From Thauera terpenica 58Eu (GTDB lineage: Bacteria; Pseudomonadota; Gammaproteobacteria; Burkholderiales; Rhodocyclaceae), in contig NZ_ATJV01000114.1 in the NCBI RefSeq assembly GCF_000443165.1, positions 62,001 through 126,000 on the forward strand: a stretch of DNA of 64,000 nucleotides, read 5' to 3'. Below the pieces are notes generated by a model. That model was given only the letters and a program-made list of their open reading frames with translations. It was not told where the DNA came from and made no database searches. Below are positions 1-9,155 of the stretch, piece after piece. Numbering within the stretch: the stretch's first letter is position 1; each line of letters opens with the position of its first letter. The translations under genes and the position numbers were made by a program.

Positions 1-886
1 GCGGAGGCCGCGGCGGTGCCGGCGGCGCGGCTGCCAGCTCGGCGCGCTCGCTCAACTGCACCCGATAGATCGGTTCCGGCATGTCCATGTCGGCCGCTTC
101 GAGCGCGAGCTTGACGGTGCGGATGGCTTCGCTGCGGACCATCAGGAAATCGTGCGAGCGCTGGTCGACCCAGCCGAGAAACCGCACATGCACGTTCGAA
201 TCACCCAACGCGGCGATGTAGGCGCGCGGCGGCGGCGTCTGCATCACTCCCGGCAGGCGTGACAGTTCTGTCGTGCCGATGTGCTGTGCCGTCACCAGGT
301 CTTCGCCGACCCCGATGCCCACGTCGAACTCGAAACGCCGGCTCGGATTGCGCGTGTAGTTGAGCGTGACGCTGCGGAACACCAGCGCGTTGGGCAAGCG
401 CAAGTGGTTGCCGTCGAGCGTCATCAGGATCGTGGCGCGCGAGGTCATCGAGACCACGACGCCCTCGTTGCCGTCGATCACGACGTGATCGTGCGGCGAG
501 AAGGGTTGGCGCAAGCTCATGAGGATGCCCGCGAGATAGTTCTCGAGCGTGTCCTTGAACGCAAAGCCGATCGCTACGCCCAGCACGCCAGCGGTGCCGA
601 GCATCGCGCCGACGAGCGCTGTGGCGTTCAAGATCTCCAGCGCCACGAGCACGCCCAGCAGCGTCACCCCCCACCGCACGGTGGTGCGCGCCAGGTCGCC
701 CATGAAGGGGTTGCGCTGCGACACGCGGTCCAGGAACGTGCGCCGCGAAAACCAGCCACCGAGCATCCAGCACACCCACACCGCCACCAGTGCCAGCGCC
801 AGCAGGGGCAAGGCCGCGATCAGTCCGTAGGCCTCGCTCAGCAGGCGCTGAACGACGAGGTCGAAGTCGAATGCAGGCACGGCCAT
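1..886 (-). CDS. MscS-family mechanosensitive channel, C-terminus cut by window edge
   Basis: Small-conductance mechanosensitive channel of the inner membrane, which opens under membrane tension to release solutes. 295 codons lie in the window and the frame is still open at base 2. I read three hydrophobic segments near residues 19-43, 70-88 and 92-118. The third is the glycine/alanine-rich pore helix with the GVAIGFAFKDTLENYLAG stretch typical of MscS TM3. A beta domain (PFSPHDHVVIDGNEG) and a charged C-terminal part follow. The ATG at 886 gives the hydrophobic N-terminus; an ATG at 896 lies in another frame and makes no sensible protein. The visible C-terminus turns Pro/Ala-rich. It lies downstream of yaaA and the M14 peptidase on the same strand. 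The family call is firm; the subfamily is not resolved. Confidence 0.85.
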   Translation of the reverse strand, partial: MAVPAFDFDLVVQRLLSEAYGLIAALPLLALALVAVWVCWMLGGWFSRRTFLDRVSQRNPFMGDLARTTVRWGVTLLGVLVALEILNATALVGAMLGTAGVLGVAIGFAFKDTLENYLAGILMSLRQPFSPHDHVVIDGNEGVVVSMTSRATILMTLDGNHLRLPNALVFRSVTLNYTRNPSRRFEFDVGIGVGEDLVTAQHIGTTELSRLPGVMQTPPPRAYIAALGDSNVHVRFLGWVDQRSHDFLMVRSEAIRTVKLALEAADMDMPEPIYRVQLSERAELAAAPPAPPRPP

Positions 887-946
887 AGCGAGCCATTCTA
901 GACGCTGCGTGCTGCGGCTGCCAGCGGCTTGATCGGCCGGGCGGTT

Positions 947-2101
947 TCAGTCCGGGCGACTTGAGCCGGGATCGCTTGAGTCGCTCAGATGGTGCAGGAT
1001 GGGATCGAGCATCGCTGCGCCCAGGCGCTTGCTGCGCGCGCCGTTCCAGCCCACCGCCTCATCTGGCAGGTTGGCGTTGTCCTTGAACGGCATCTCCAGG
1101 GTCAGTGACACGCAGGAGAAATGATTGGCGACCCACTTGCTGGCGAGCGTCAGTAGTTCCTCGCCAAAGCGCCCCGGCATGTAGCCCTTCGCGGTCTGGA
1201 AGTCGGGCGCTACCTGACGAACGCTGTCGATGAAGCGGGCCTGCTGCCGCGCCGCGCGGGCGGTAAAGCCGGGCACTTCTTCGGCGGTGGAGAAAAACAC
1301 ATAAGACAGGGCCTCGTCGCCGTGAATGTCGACAAACAGCTCGCAGCCGGTCTCCTGCATGGCCTCGCGCACGAGGAAGACTTCCGGGCTGGCGCTCAGC
1401 TCGGGCGCACGCCATTCGCGATTGAGGTTGCGTCCGGCGGCATTGGTGCGCAGGTTGCCGCGCGCGGCGCCATCCGGGTTCATGTTGGGCACGATGTAGA
1501 GCACTGCCTGCTCGCGCACCTTGCGCGCGACCGCGTCGGCGCCATCGAGCAGGCGCTCGAGCAGACCTTCGACGAACCACTCGGCCATGGTCTCACCGGG
1601 GTGCTGGCGGGCGATGATCCAGATCGGTTTGCGGGTCGGCGCCGGCTCGCCAACGACGACGACGTCGAGGTCGCGGCCATCGACGGTGGCGCCGAGGTTG
1701 CGCACGTCGGCGAAGGACGACGCTTCGGCACGCGCGAGCAGATCGAGGTGGCGCTCGTGCGAATAGGGCTCGAAATAGGCGTAGTAGACGCTGTTGCGTT
1801 CGGGCGTGTGCTCAACGATCAGTTGCCCGCCTTCGTAGCCTGTGGTGGCGACACGAAACCAATGCTGGCGGTCATACGATGCGACGCAGCGGTAGCCCGG
1901 CCAGCCATCCGGGTAAGCGGCCTGGGCGGCGTTCTCGAACACCATGCGAACCGGCTTGTGCGCCGCATCCAGCAGGCGGAAATGGAACCACTGGCGAATA
2001 TCCGCCGCGTTGTCGGCGCGCAGGCGCAGGCGGATGTTTTGCGGACCATCGAGCTCGAGCACCTCGATGGCGCCCGCGTCAAAAGCAGAACTGATTCGCA
2101 T
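947..2101 (-). CDS. M14-type cytosolic zinc carboxypeptidase (CCP/AGTPBP1-like)
   Basis: Predicted metallocarboxypeptidase of 384 residues without signal peptide, so cytoplasmic. Residues 1-120 resemble the beta-sandwich N-domain of cytosolic carboxypeptidases; the M14 domain follows. Zinc ligands are readable as the HPGE motif (H167, E170) and H260 in FVDIHGDE. The substrate-binding NMNPDG and GRNLNREW motifs lie near 207 and 223, and the catalytic Glu is probably E336 in LTLEMP. The start at 2101 is chosen because homology-like sequence begins there; the longer open frame overlaps yaaA. It begins 5 bp after the yaaA stop, so the two are probably cotranscribed. Eukaryotic relatives trim polyglutamate tails; the bacterial substrate is not known to me. 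Family sure, role unknown. Confidence 0.88.
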   Translation of the reverse strand: MRISSAFDAGAIEVLELDGPQNIRLRLRADNAADIRQWFHFRLLDAAHKPVRMVFENAAQAAYPDGWPGYRCVASYDRQHWFRVATTGYEGGQLIVEHTPERNSVYYAYFEPYSHERHLDLLARAEASSFADVRNLGATVDGRDLDVVVVGEPAPTRKPIWIIARQHPGETMAEWFVEGLLERLLDGADAVARKVREQAVLYIVPNMNPDGAARGNLRTNAAGRNLNREWRAPELSASPEVFLVREAMQETGCELFVDIHGDEALSYVFFSTAEEVPGFTARAARQQARFIDSVRQVAPDFQTAKGYMPGRFGEELLTLASKWVANHFSCVSLTLEMPFKDNANLPDEAVGWNGARSKRLGAAMLDPILHHLSDSSDPGSSRPD

Positions 2102-2106
2102 CGAAC

Positions 2107-2898
2107 TCAGGCCTCGCGGCGGCGAAACACCAGGCGATCGGGCTCCGAAGCCTCGGCGGCAAAGGCGTAGCCTTCGGCTGCGAAGCCCTTCAGGCCTTCG
2201 ATGTCGTCGATTCGGTTCTGGATGACGTAGCGGCTCATCAGGCCACGCGCGCGCTTGGCGTAGAAGCTGATGATCTTGTAGCGCCCGCCCTTCCACTCTT
2301 CGAACGCGGCGCTGAGCAGCCTGCCCTTGAGTTTGGCGGGCTTGACCGCCTTGAAGTACTCCTCCGAGGCCAGATTGAACAGGATGGGCTCGCGACCGGC
2401 ATCGGCCTCGGCCTCGGCGGTGAGCAGGCGGTTCAACTCGTCGGTGATGCGCTCGCCCCAGAAGGCGTAGAGATTCTTGCCACGGGCATTGTCCAGTCGC
2501 GTGCCCATCTCCAGGCGGTAGGCCTGCATCAGGTCGAGCGGGCGCAACACACCGTAGAGGCCGGACAGGATGCGCAGGTGGTCCTGCGCCCAGGCGAGCT
2601 CATCGGGCTGCAGGCTGGGGGCGTCCAGCCCCGCATATACGTCGCCATTGAAGGCGAGCACGGCTTGCTTGGCGTTGTCCGGCGTGAAGGGGGGTGACCA
2701 TTGCTCATAGCGCGCCACATTGAGACTGGCGAGCGGGTCGGACAGGGACATCAGCGCAGCGACCTGTGCCGGCGAGCGCTGGCGCAGGATGTCGATGAGT
2801 TCGGCGGCGTGATCGAGGAAGGCGGGCTGGGTGAACTGCGCCGTGTTCGGCGGCGTGTCGTAGTCGAGCGCCTTGGCGGGGGAGATGACGATGATCAT
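2107..2898 (-). CDS. yaaA: YaaA family peroxide stress protein (UPF0246)
   Basis: 263-residue homologue of E. coli YaaA, a DNA-binding protein that limits intracellular free iron and DNA damage during hydrogen peroxide stress. The N-terminus [16 protein letters not shown], the [23 protein letters not shown] block in mid-protein, and [11 protein letters not shown] and the [12 protein letters not shown] region near the C-terminus are all family signatures. Length matches the family (about 258). The ATG at 2898 is used because the family N-terminus starts exactly there. It sits directly upstream of the M14 peptidase. Confidence 0.93.
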   Translation of the reverse strand: MIIVISPAKALDYDTPPNTAQFTQPAFLDHAAELIDILRQRSPAQVAALMSLSDPLASLNVARYEQWSPPFTPDNAKQAVLAFNGDVYAGLDAPSLQPDELAWAQDHLRILSGLYGVLRPLDLMQAYRLEMGTRLDNARGKNLYAFWGERITDELNRLLTAEAEADAGREPILFNLASEEYFKAVKPAKLKGRLLSAAFEEWKGGRYKIISFYAKRARGLMSRYVIQNRIDDIEGLKGFAAEGYAFAAEASEPDRLVFRRREA

Positions 2899-3028
2899 GG
2901 GCGACTGTGCAAGGCAAGTGAGGGGCTGTGGGGGGCGGCAGCCGGCACGCGCTGAGGGGCGCGCAGCAAGCAAGGCAGCCTGATGTTAGCAAACTCACCA
3001 CGGGCACGGTCGCGAGGGCGTGCGCACG

Positions 3029-3532
3029 CTACATCACCGCGAGCAAGCGCTCCTTCAGCTCCTGGGCGCGATTGCGCCCGAGACGAGTCTCGCTGATCGA
3101 GCTCAGCCACTCTTCGATCAGGGCTTCGATATCAGGGCGTTCCTGCGAGTCCTGAATGCGCTTCATGAGGCCGAGCTTGTTGTAAGGGCCATGGAAGGTG
3201 CGCAAGGTGTTGATCATGAAATCACGCGCCATCTGCATCCCCGGGGCGGCGTGGGCGGGCGTGGCCGATGCTTTTGCCGGCGCCGGCGCCGGCGGCGTTC
3301 GCAGCTCGACGTCGACGGTGGGCGCAGGCGCGGCCTGTGCGCTGATGAAGCCACCCTCCTCCAGCTGCGCCAGGGTCGCAGCCAGCTCGGCATCGCCGGA
3401 CAAGGCCTGCAGCGCGTCCAGGGTACGCGCACCATCGATCAGGATCAGCACCCGTCTCGCCCGCAGGCCAATGGCATTGCTACGGTGGGCAATTTCGTCC
3501 AGGCCGCGTGCGGTCTTGGTGTACACCGTCAT
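3029..3532 (-). CDS. conserved-looking hypothetical protein, 167 aa
   Basis: Not recognised. A 167-residue soluble protein in three parts: a charged helical N-terminus (residues 1-70) with LRARRVLILIDGARTLDAL, which looks like a small winged-helix or helical bundle; an Ala/Pro-rich linker (about 66-97); and a helical C-terminal part (98-167) ending in RNRAQELKERLLAVM. No membrane segment, signal peptide or catalytic motif is visible. It is supported as a gene by a strong ribosome binding site (AAGGAG, 7 nt before ATG), a good promoter upstream (3615-3643) and codon use like its neighbours. It stands alone between yaaA and the rRNA methyltransferase. A role in DNA or protein binding would be a guess. 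Confidence 0.75.
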   Translation of the reverse strand: MTVYTKTARGLDEIAHRSNAIGLRARRVLILIDGARTLDALQALSGDAELAATLAQLEEGGFISAQAAPAPTVDVELRTPPAPAPAKASATPAHAAPGMQMARDFMINTLRTFHGPYNKLGLMKRIQDSQERPDIEALIEEWLSSISETRLGRNRAQELKERLLAVM

Positions 3533-3614
3533 CTATCGTCTCCTTTGCGCATGCGGCGTGGTGCCGTCTTTGTCTGCGTCGTGCGGGCTGCTTACGGTGC
3601 CTGCAGCGGCCCGG

Positions 3615-3643
3615 ATTGTGTGCGTCACTTATGCCACAGTCAA
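3615..3643 (-). promoter_or_regulatory. sigma70-type promoter of the 167-aa hypothetical gene
   Basis: Reading the minus strand, TTGACT (3638-3643) and CACAAT (3615-3620) are separated by 17 bp. The match is 5/6 to the -35 and 4/6 to the -10 consensus. Transcription would begin near 3608 and give a leader of about 75 nt before the ATG at 3532. Confidence 0.55.
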
Positions 3644-3751
3644 GCGTGCAGCACAGGGGCCGGCCTCAGCGGCCCGGGTCAGAATCCAGCACTAGAGTCG
3701 TTTTTCAGCCAGATTCATGTCAATGGCTTGCGCACGGCAGTCGTGACGCAG

Positions 3752-4561
3752 TTATCGCCGGCGCCTCTGCCGTGCCTGCTCGAACAGGCATACCGCCACT
3801 GCAGCCGCGACGTTGAGCGATTCGACGTCGCCCGCCATCGGAATGATGACGCGCTGCGAGGCGCAGGCGAGCAAGGCAGGTGATACGCCCTGCCCTTCGG
3901 CACCGAACAGCCAGGCCACCGGCGCATCGAGCTCGAGCTCGTAGAGGCTGCGCGCGCCCTCGCCGAGTGCCGTCGCAAGGATGGCACCGCGGAAAGCGCC
4001 GAGCACATCCACGGCATCAACGCGCTCGTGGATGCGCAGACCAAAATGTGCCCCCATGCCCGCGCGCAGCGCACGGGGCGACCAGGCACCGGAACAGCCA
4101 GGGGTGAGCAGTACGTCGCGCACCCCGGCCGCGGCTGCGGTGCGCAGGATGGTGCCGAGGTTGCCGGGGTCTTGCACCCCATCGAGCACCACAAGGCTGT
4201 GCGCGGACAAGGCTGCGCTATCGGCCAGACGCGCGGGGTCCGGCTCGGGCAGAAGATCGATGATTGCGATCACGCCCGAGGGGCTGTCCACCGGGCTGAT
4301 ATGGGCAAAGAGCGCATCGGGCAACTGGTAGCGCGGAATATCGTGGGCACAGCGCGCGAGCAGGTCTTCGATTTCCAACTGCGCACAGCCGCTGTCGGAG
4401 ACGACGATTGCCTTCAGCGGCCACTGCTGCTGCAGCGCGGCGTCGAGCAGATGTGCGCCATCGAGCAAGGTCTCGCCGAGCTTGCGCCGCTCGCGTGCCG
4501 AGTTGGCAAGCGCATGCAGGCGCTTCACCATAGGGTTGTCACGCGAGCTGATGGCCTTCAT
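3752..4561 (-). CDS. SpoU/TrmH-family 2'-O-ribose RNA methyltransferase
   Basis: 269-residue SAM-dependent RNA methyltransferase of the SPOUT class. An N-terminal substrate-binding domain ([19 protein letters not shown]) precedes the three SpoU motifs: [22 protein letters not shown], and [15 protein letters not shown] near the C-terminus. This domain order is typical of TsnR/YsgA-like 23S rRNA methyltransferases rather than the shorter tRNA enzyme TrmL. The exact target nucleotide cannot be read from sequence. The ATG overlaps the rnhB stop as ATGA, so it is translationally coupled as the last gene of the long rpsB-to-lpxB operon. The C-terminus is basic (QARQRRRR). Confidence 0.88.
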   Translation of the reverse strand: MKAISSRDNPMVKRLHALANSARERRKLGETLLDGAHLLDAALQQQWPLKAIVVSDSGCAQLEIEDLLARCAHDIPRYQLPDALFAHISPVDSPSGVIAIIDLLPEPDPARLADSAALSAHSLVVLDGVQDPGNLGTILRTAAAAGVRDVLLTPGCSGAWSPRALRAGMGAHFGLRIHERVDAVDVLGAFRGAILATALGEGARSLYELELDAPVAWLFGAEGQGVSPALLACASQRVIIPMAGDVESLNVAAAVAVCLFEQARQRRRR

Positions 4562-5181
4562 CGTGACTGCGGGGCATTCTCGAGCAGTCGCCGCACCGGT
4601 GCGAAGCTGCGACGGTAAAAATCGGCCACGCCATGTTCGTGCAAGGCTTGCAGGTGAGCGACGGTGGGGTAGCCCTTGTGCGCGGCGAGCCCATATTGCG
4701 GCCACAGTGCATCGAGGACACGCATGGATTCGTCGCGCGCTGTCTTGGCCAGGATGGAGGCTGCCGAGATGGCGGGCTGGGTGGCGTCGCCCTTGACGAT
4801 GGCAAGGGTGGGATAAGGCAACGTGGGGCAGCGGTTGCCGTCGATCAGGACTTGAGTCGGCGCCTGTCCCAGGCCGAGCACCGCGCGTTGCATGGCGAGC
4901 ATGGTGGCGTGCAGGATGTTGAGACGGTCGATCTCCTCCACGCTCGCCTCGGCAATCGCCCACGCCAGCGCGCGTTCGCGAATCAGCGGCGCCAGGCGCT
5001 CGCGGGCGCGTTCGCTGAGTTTCTTGGAGTCGTTGAGGCCTTCGATCGGGCGTGCCGGGTCGAGAATGACCGCCGCCGCGACCACCGGGCCACACAGCGG
5101 ACCGCGCCCGGCTTCATCCACTCCGCACACCAGCACCAGACCGCTACCGGCAGCGGCGGGCATGAACAGATCGGCGTTCAC
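4558..5181 (-). CDS. rnhB: ribonuclease HII
   Basis: Endonuclease that cleaves RNA in RNA-DNA hybrids and at single ribonucleotides in DNA. The [22 protein letters not shown] block with the catalytic Asp-Glu pair is near the N-terminus. ILIDGN and the [12 protein letters not shown] stretch follow, and the C-terminal [18 protein letters not shown] region is present. I prefer the GTG start at 5181 (207 aa), because it overlaps the lpxB stop as GTGA. An ATG at 5163 would give 201 aa and is also compatible with the family length. The lpxB-rnhB order is common in proteobacteria. The stop overlaps the next gene by 4 bp. Confidence 0.93.
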   Translation of the reverse strand: MNADLFMPAAAGSGLVLVCGVDEAGRGPLCGPVVAAAVILDPARPIEGLNDSKKLSERARERLAPLIRERALAWAIAEASVEEIDRLNILHATMLAMQRAVLGLGQAPTQVLIDGNRCPTLPYPTLAIVKGDATQPAISAASILAKTARDESMRVLDALWPQYGLAAHKGYPTVAHLQALHEHGVADFYRRSFAPVRRLLENAPQSR

Positions 5182-6329
5182 GGCGCTGCACCACTCAGGT
5201 AAGGCAGGATGGCCTCGGCCGCCTTGTGTGCGGTGTTCTGGCGCAGCGTCAGGTGCAGCTCGGTGAAGCGACACTCGAGTGCAGCACAGCGCTCGGGCTC
5301 GTTGAGCCAGGCTTCGAGTGCGAGTGCCAGCTTGTCCGGAGTGGCTTCGTCCTGCAGCAGCTCGGGCACCAAGCTCTCCTCGCACAGGATGTTCGGCAGG
5401 CCCACCCAGGGCAGGTAAGCCATGTGCTTCATCAAACGATACTGCCACGCGCCGATGCGATAGGTGATCACCATCGGGCGCTTGAGCAAGGCGGCCTCGA
5501 GGCTGGCGGTGCCGCTCGCCACCAGCACCACATCGGCGGCGGTCATCGCTTCCACCGAGTGTCCGAACAACATGCGAATGGGCAGTTCGGTGGCCTGCTT
5601 GCGGCGCAGGGCGTGCTCGAAGATCGTACGCGTTTCGCGCGTTGCCAGTGGCACCAGGAAAATGAGCGCCGGGTCGCGCGCGAGCATGCACTGGGCGGTA
5701 TCAATGTAGTTGTCGGCGAGGTTGCGCACCTCTGACTGACGGCTCCCGGGCAGCATCGCGACCACGCGGCGCTCCAGCCCTATCCCCAGTCGCGCGCGCG
5801 TGCCCTCGCGGTCTGGATGCAGGGGAAACACGTCGGCCAGTGGATGGCCGACATAGCTCACCGCCACCCCTGCACGTTCGTAGAGCTCGGGCTCGAACGG
5901 AAACAGACACAGCATGTGGCTGACCGAGCGTGCAATGCGCTTGATGCGTCCGCCGCGCCAGGCCCAGATCGAGGGGCTGACGAAGTGGATCGCGGGAATG
6001 CCCGCGTCCTTGGTCTTGCCTTCCAGCCACAGATTGAAGTCGGGTGCGTCGACGCCGATGAAGGCCGCCGGGCGCTCCTTGCGGATCTGCGCGAGCAGGC
6101 TGCGGCGAATGCCCGAGAGCTCGCGATAACGCTTGAGCGCATCGACATAGCCATGCACCGCCAGCAGTTCGCTCGACCAGCGCGCATCGAAGCCCTCGGC
6201 CTGCATCTTGGGCCCGCCGATACCGAAGAACTCGGCGTCGGGGATGCGTTGACGAAGGGCGCGGATGAGGTGGCTGGCAAGCAGGTCGCCCGAGGTCTCC
6301 CCGGCGACCATCGCGATACGGACGGTCAT
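5178..6329 (-). CDS. lpxB: lipid-A-disaccharide synthase
   Basis: Glycosyltransferase (GT19) joining UDP-2,3-diacylglucosamine and lipid X to form the lipid A disaccharide, on the inner face of the cytoplasmic membrane. 383 residues. Signatures include [14 protein letters not shown] at the N-terminus, [50 protein letters not shown], and the C-terminal [12 protein letters not shown] with PMVITYR. Start ATG at 6329, 15 bp after the lpxA stop. Part of lpxD-fabZ-lpxA-lpxB, so the core of lipid A synthesis is contiguous here. Confidence 0.97.
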   Translation of the reverse strand: MTVRIAMVAGETSGDLLASHLIRALRQRIPDAEFFGIGGPKMQAEGFDARWSSELLAVHGYVDALKRYRELSGIRRSLLAQIRKERPAAFIGVDAPDFNLWLEGKTKDAGIPAIHFVSPSIWAWRGGRIKRIARSVSHMLCLFPFEPELYERAGVAVSYVGHPLADVFPLHPDREGTRARLGIGLERRVVAMLPGSRQSEVRNLADNYIDTAQCMLARDPALIFLVPLATRETRTIFEHALRRKQATELPIRMLFGHSVEAMTAADVVLVASGTASLEAALLKRPMVITYRIGAWQYRLMKHMAYLPWVGLPNILCEESLVPELLQDEATPDKLALALEAWLNEPERCAALECRFTELHLTLRQNTAHKAAEAILPYLSGAAP

Positions 6330-6344
6330 GACTTCGGCCAGCCC

Positions 6345-7115
6345 TCAGCGGATGATGCCGCGGCCGGATCGGGCGATGAAATCGGACAGGAGCGCAACCT
6401 CGCTCTCTTGCGTGGCGATCTCGGCGACGCGCTGGCGCGCCTCGTCCAGGCTCAGGCCGGAGCGGTAAAGCGCGCGATAGGCACGCTTGATGGCGGCGAT
6501 CCCGGCGGCGCTGTAGCCACGCCGCTTGAGACCTTCGCTGTTGATGCCATGCGGCTTGGCCGGATTGCCGGCGACGGTGACGAAGGGCGGCAGATCCTGC
6601 AGCAGCACGGTGCCCACGCCGCAGAAGCTGTGCGCGCCGACCCGACAGAACTGATGCACGCCGGTAAAGCCACCGAGGATGGCCCAGTCGCCGACATGGA
6701 CATGCCCGGCGAGGGTAGCGTTATTGGCGAAGATGGTGTGGTTGCCCACCTGGCAGTCGTGCGCCACGTGTACGTAGGCCATGATCCAGTTGTCGTCGCC
6801 GACGCGGGTGACGCCCACGTCCTGGCTGGTGCCAAGATTGAACGAGCAGAATTCACGGATCGTGTTGCGGTCACCGATCTCCAGCCGCGTGGGTTCGGAC
6901 TCGTACTTCTTGTCCTGCGGCTTGGCACCGATCGAGCAGAACTGGAAGATCTCGTTGTCGACACCAATGCGGGTGTGGCCCTCGATCACGACATGGGGGC
7001 CGATCTGCGTTCCGGCTCCGATGTCTACGTGCTCGCCGATGATCGAATAGGCTCCGATCGTGACCTTTTCTCCGAGCCGGGCGCCCGGATGGACGATGGC
7101 GGTCGGATGAATCAT
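6345..7115 (-). CDS. lpxA: UDP-N-acetylglucosamine acyltransferase
   Basis: First enzyme of lipid A synthesis, moving a 3-hydroxyacyl chain from ACP to UDP-GlcNAc. 256 residues, beginning [15 protein letters not shown], with continuous left-handed beta-helix hexapeptide repeats through about residue 185. The active-site region [12 protein letters not shown] follows and the helical C-terminal domain ends in ARSGRGIIR. The ATG at 7115 overlaps the fabZ stop (ATGA), which fixes the start over an in-frame upstream codon at 7133. Acyl-chain specificity cannot be told by eye. Confidence 0.97.
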   Translation of the reverse strand: MIHPTAIVHPGARLGEKVTIGAYSIIGEHVDIGAGTQIGPHVVIEGHTRIGVDNEIFQFCSIGAKPQDKKYESEPTRLEIGDRNTIREFCSFNLGTSQDVGVTRVGDDNWIMAYVHVAHDCQVGNHTIFANNATLAGHVHVGDWAILGGFTGVHQFCRVGAHSFCGVGTVLLQDLPPFVTVAGNPAKPHGINSEGLKRRGYSAAGIAAIKRAYRALYRSGLSLDEARQRVAEIATQESEVALLSDFIARSGRGIIR

Positions 7116-7549
7116 AGGGTCTTGAGCGCGCACATCAGTTCGGCTTCGGTCGCCACCTGACCGTCAACGCGGGCGACCCCCTTGTACTTGTAGATATTGC
7201 GCTTGCTCTGCGTGATCTCCACCTCGAAGATGAGCTGGTCGCCCGGCACCACCGGGCGCTTGAAGCGCACCTTGTCGATGCCGGCGAAGTACACCACCGA
7301 GCTCTCGTCGGGCTTCACGCCCATGCTCTTGAACGACAGCACTGCAGCCGCCTGTGCCATGGCCTCAACGATGAGCACGCCCGGCATCACCGGGTGATGC
7401 GGGAAGTGCCCGGGGAAGAATGGCTCATTGATGGTCACGTTCTTGAGCGCCAGGATGCGCTTGCCCTCTTCCATCTCGAGCACACGGTCGATGAGCAGGA
7501 AGGGATAGCGATGCGGCAGGTAGTCGCGGATCTCGTTGATGTTCATCAT
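7112..7549 (-). CDS. fabZ: 3-hydroxyacyl-ACP dehydratase FabZ
   Basis: Dehydrates 3-hydroxyacyl-ACP in fatty acid elongation; it competes with LpxA for the same hydroxyacyl substrate, which explains the neighbour pair. 145 residues. The hot-dog fold signature [23 protein letters not shown] region carries the catalytic H48 and E62, after [13 protein letters not shown]. Two adjacent ATG codons (7549 and 7546) could both start it. It begins 5 bp after the lpxD stop. Confidence 0.97.
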   Translation of the reverse strand: MMNINEIRDYLPHRYPFLLIDRVLEMEEGKRILALKNVTINEPFFPGHFPHHPVMPGVLIVEAMAQAAAVLSFKSMGVKPDESSVVYFAGIDKVRFKRPVVPGDQLIFEVEITQSKRNIYKYKGVARVDGQVATEAELMCALKTL

Positions 7550-7554
7550 TGGGT

Positions 7555-8607
7555 TCAGCCCAGCTTGCGGTCGTCAGGACCGCCCTTGTGGTTTTGGTTT
7601 TCGAGTTCGCTTTCGAGCGCACGAACACGCACGACCAGTGTGTCGAGGTGACGCAGATGGGCGAAGTTGCGCACCCAGTCAGCGTGCGGCTGGAGCGGCA
7701 GGTTGGCGGTGTACACACCGGGCCTGGTGAGTGATTTGCTCACCAGCGTGCCGGCAGAGACAACAACGTCGTCACAGATCAGCAGGTGGCCGATGATGCC
7801 CGCCTGCCCGCCTATCATGCAGCGCGCTCCAATCGTGGTGCTGCCGGCGATGCCGACACAGCCGGCAATGGCGGTGTTCTCCCCGATGCGCACGTTGTGG
7901 GCGATCTGTACCTGGTTGTCGAGCTTGCAGCCATTGCCGATCACGGTGTCGTCAAGTGCGCCACGGTCGATCGTGGTGTTGGCGCCGATCTCGACCTCGT
8001 TGCCGATCACGACCCGCCCCACCTGCGGAATCTTCACCCACCGACCATCCTTCTCGCGCGCGAAGCCAAAGCCATCCGCGCCAATCACCGCACCCGAATG
8101 GATGATGCAGTTCTCGCCCACCACGCAGTCATGCTGAATCGTCACGTTGGCTGCGAGCCGCGTGCCGCGACCGATGCGGGTGCCGCGGCCGATGTGGCTG
8201 CCGGGGCCGATGATGACGTCCTCGCCAATCTCTGCACCTTCGTCGATCGACGCCCCCGCTCCGACTTCCACCGTGGACGGCAGCGAACAGCTCACCACCG
8301 CCAGCAGATGGACGCCGGGACGCACGGCGGGCGGCGGATTGAAGAGCTGCGCCACGCGGGCAAAATACAGATAGGGGTCGGCAGTGAGGATGCCTGAGCG
8401 CCCATCGAGCAGCGCCCGCGCATCCAGCCCGACAATCACCGCAGATGCGGCGCTGCTGTGCAAACGCGAAAAATACCTGCGATTGGCGACGAAGGCCAGA
8501 TCACCGCTCTCGGCCTGATCCAGGGTCGCGACCCTGCGCACCTCGACGCTGGCGTCGCCACACACTTCACCTCCGAGGCGCGCGACCAGTTCGTCGAGTC
8601 GGAACAT
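7555..8607 (-). CDS. lpxD: UDP-3-O-(3-hydroxyacyl)glucosamine N-acyltransferase
   Basis: Third lipid A enzyme, adding the second hydroxyacyl chain at the 2-amino group. 350 residues. An N-terminal uridine-binding domain includes [15 protein letters not shown], followed by hexapeptide repeats from about residue 105 to 290 (for example [18 protein letters not shown] and [15 protein letters not shown]). A C-terminal helical extension has [17 protein letters not shown]. The length is near the family norm (about 340). It lies between skp and fabZ, the standard betaproteobacterial order. Confidence 0.96.
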   Translation of the reverse strand: MFRLDELVARLGGEVCGDASVEVRRVATLDQAESGDLAFVANRRYFSRLHSSAASAVIVGLDARALLDGRSGILTADPYLYFARVAQLFNPPPAVRPGVHLLAVVSCSLPSTVEVGAGASIDEGAEIGEDVIIGPGSHIGRGTRIGRGTRLAANVTIQHDCVVGENCIIHSGAVIGADGFGFAREKDGRWVKIPQVGRVVIGNEVEIGANTTIDRGALDDTVIGNGCKLDNQVQIAHNVRIGENTAIAGCVGIAGSTTIGARCMIGGQAGIIGHLLICDDVVVSAGTLVSKSLTRPGVYTANLPLQPHADWVRNFAHLRHLDTLVVRVRALESELENQNHKGGPDDRKLG

Positions 8608-8619
8608 GCCGCAGCCGGT

Positions 8620-9120
8620 TTACTTGGCGTCGGACAGGGCCTTGATGACCTTGTCAGTGATGTCGATGCGCGGATTGGCGAACACCGCTTCCTGGAAGAT
8701 GATGTCGTAGTTCTCTTTCTCGGCGATGTCCTTGACCGAACGATTGGCCTTGTCGAGCACCGACGCCAGCTCTTCGTTGCGGCGCTGGTTGAGGTCTTCG
8801 CGGAATTCGCGCTGCTTGCGCTGGAAGTCGCGGTTGATGTCGTTGACCGCACGCTCCTTGTTGCGACGATCGCTCTCGGTCATCGTCGCGCCGTCGCGCT
8901 CGAGATTCTCCTGCATGGCCTTGAGATCCTTGGCCATGCGCTGGAGCTCTTCATCGCGCTTCTCGAACTCCTTCTCCAGGCGTTGCTGCGCACGCACCGC
9001 AGGTGCGGCCTCACGCATGACACGATCGGAGTTCACGAAGCCGATCTTGGTATCGGCGACCGCCGCCTGGGAAATACCTATCAGCGCCACTGCCAGCAGG
9101 GAGAGGGTACTAACTTTCAC
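8620..9120 (-). CDS. skp: periplasmic OmpH/Skp chaperone
   Basis: Periplasmic trimeric chaperone that holds unfolded outer-membrane proteins for the Bam complex. 166 residues. A Sec signal peptide (residues 1-22, ending AAVA) precedes TKIGFVNSDRVM, and then a long charged coiled coil from about 40 to 120 that forms the tentacles. I place the start at GTG 9120 because GGAGG lies 5 nt upstream and the signal peptide begins there; no better ATG exists. It lies 35 bp after bamA, its functional partner. Confidence 0.93.
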   Translation of the reverse strand: MKVSTLSLLAVALIGISQAAVADTKIGFVNSDRVMREAAPAVRAQQRLEKEFEKRDEELQRMAKDLKAMQENLERDGATMTESDRRNKERAVNDINRDFQRKQREFREDLNQRRNEELASVLDKANRSVKDIAEKENYDIIFQEAVFANPRIDITDKVIKALSDAK

Positions 9121-9155
9121 TTATGCCTCCGGATGAATCTTGTTTTGTACAGCGC

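Noticed and set aside
201-896. 231-codon minus-strand frame starting at the ATG at 896
   Set aside because: The MscS-like protein is read in another minus-strand frame from the ATG at 886. The Arg-rich alternative has no membrane segments.
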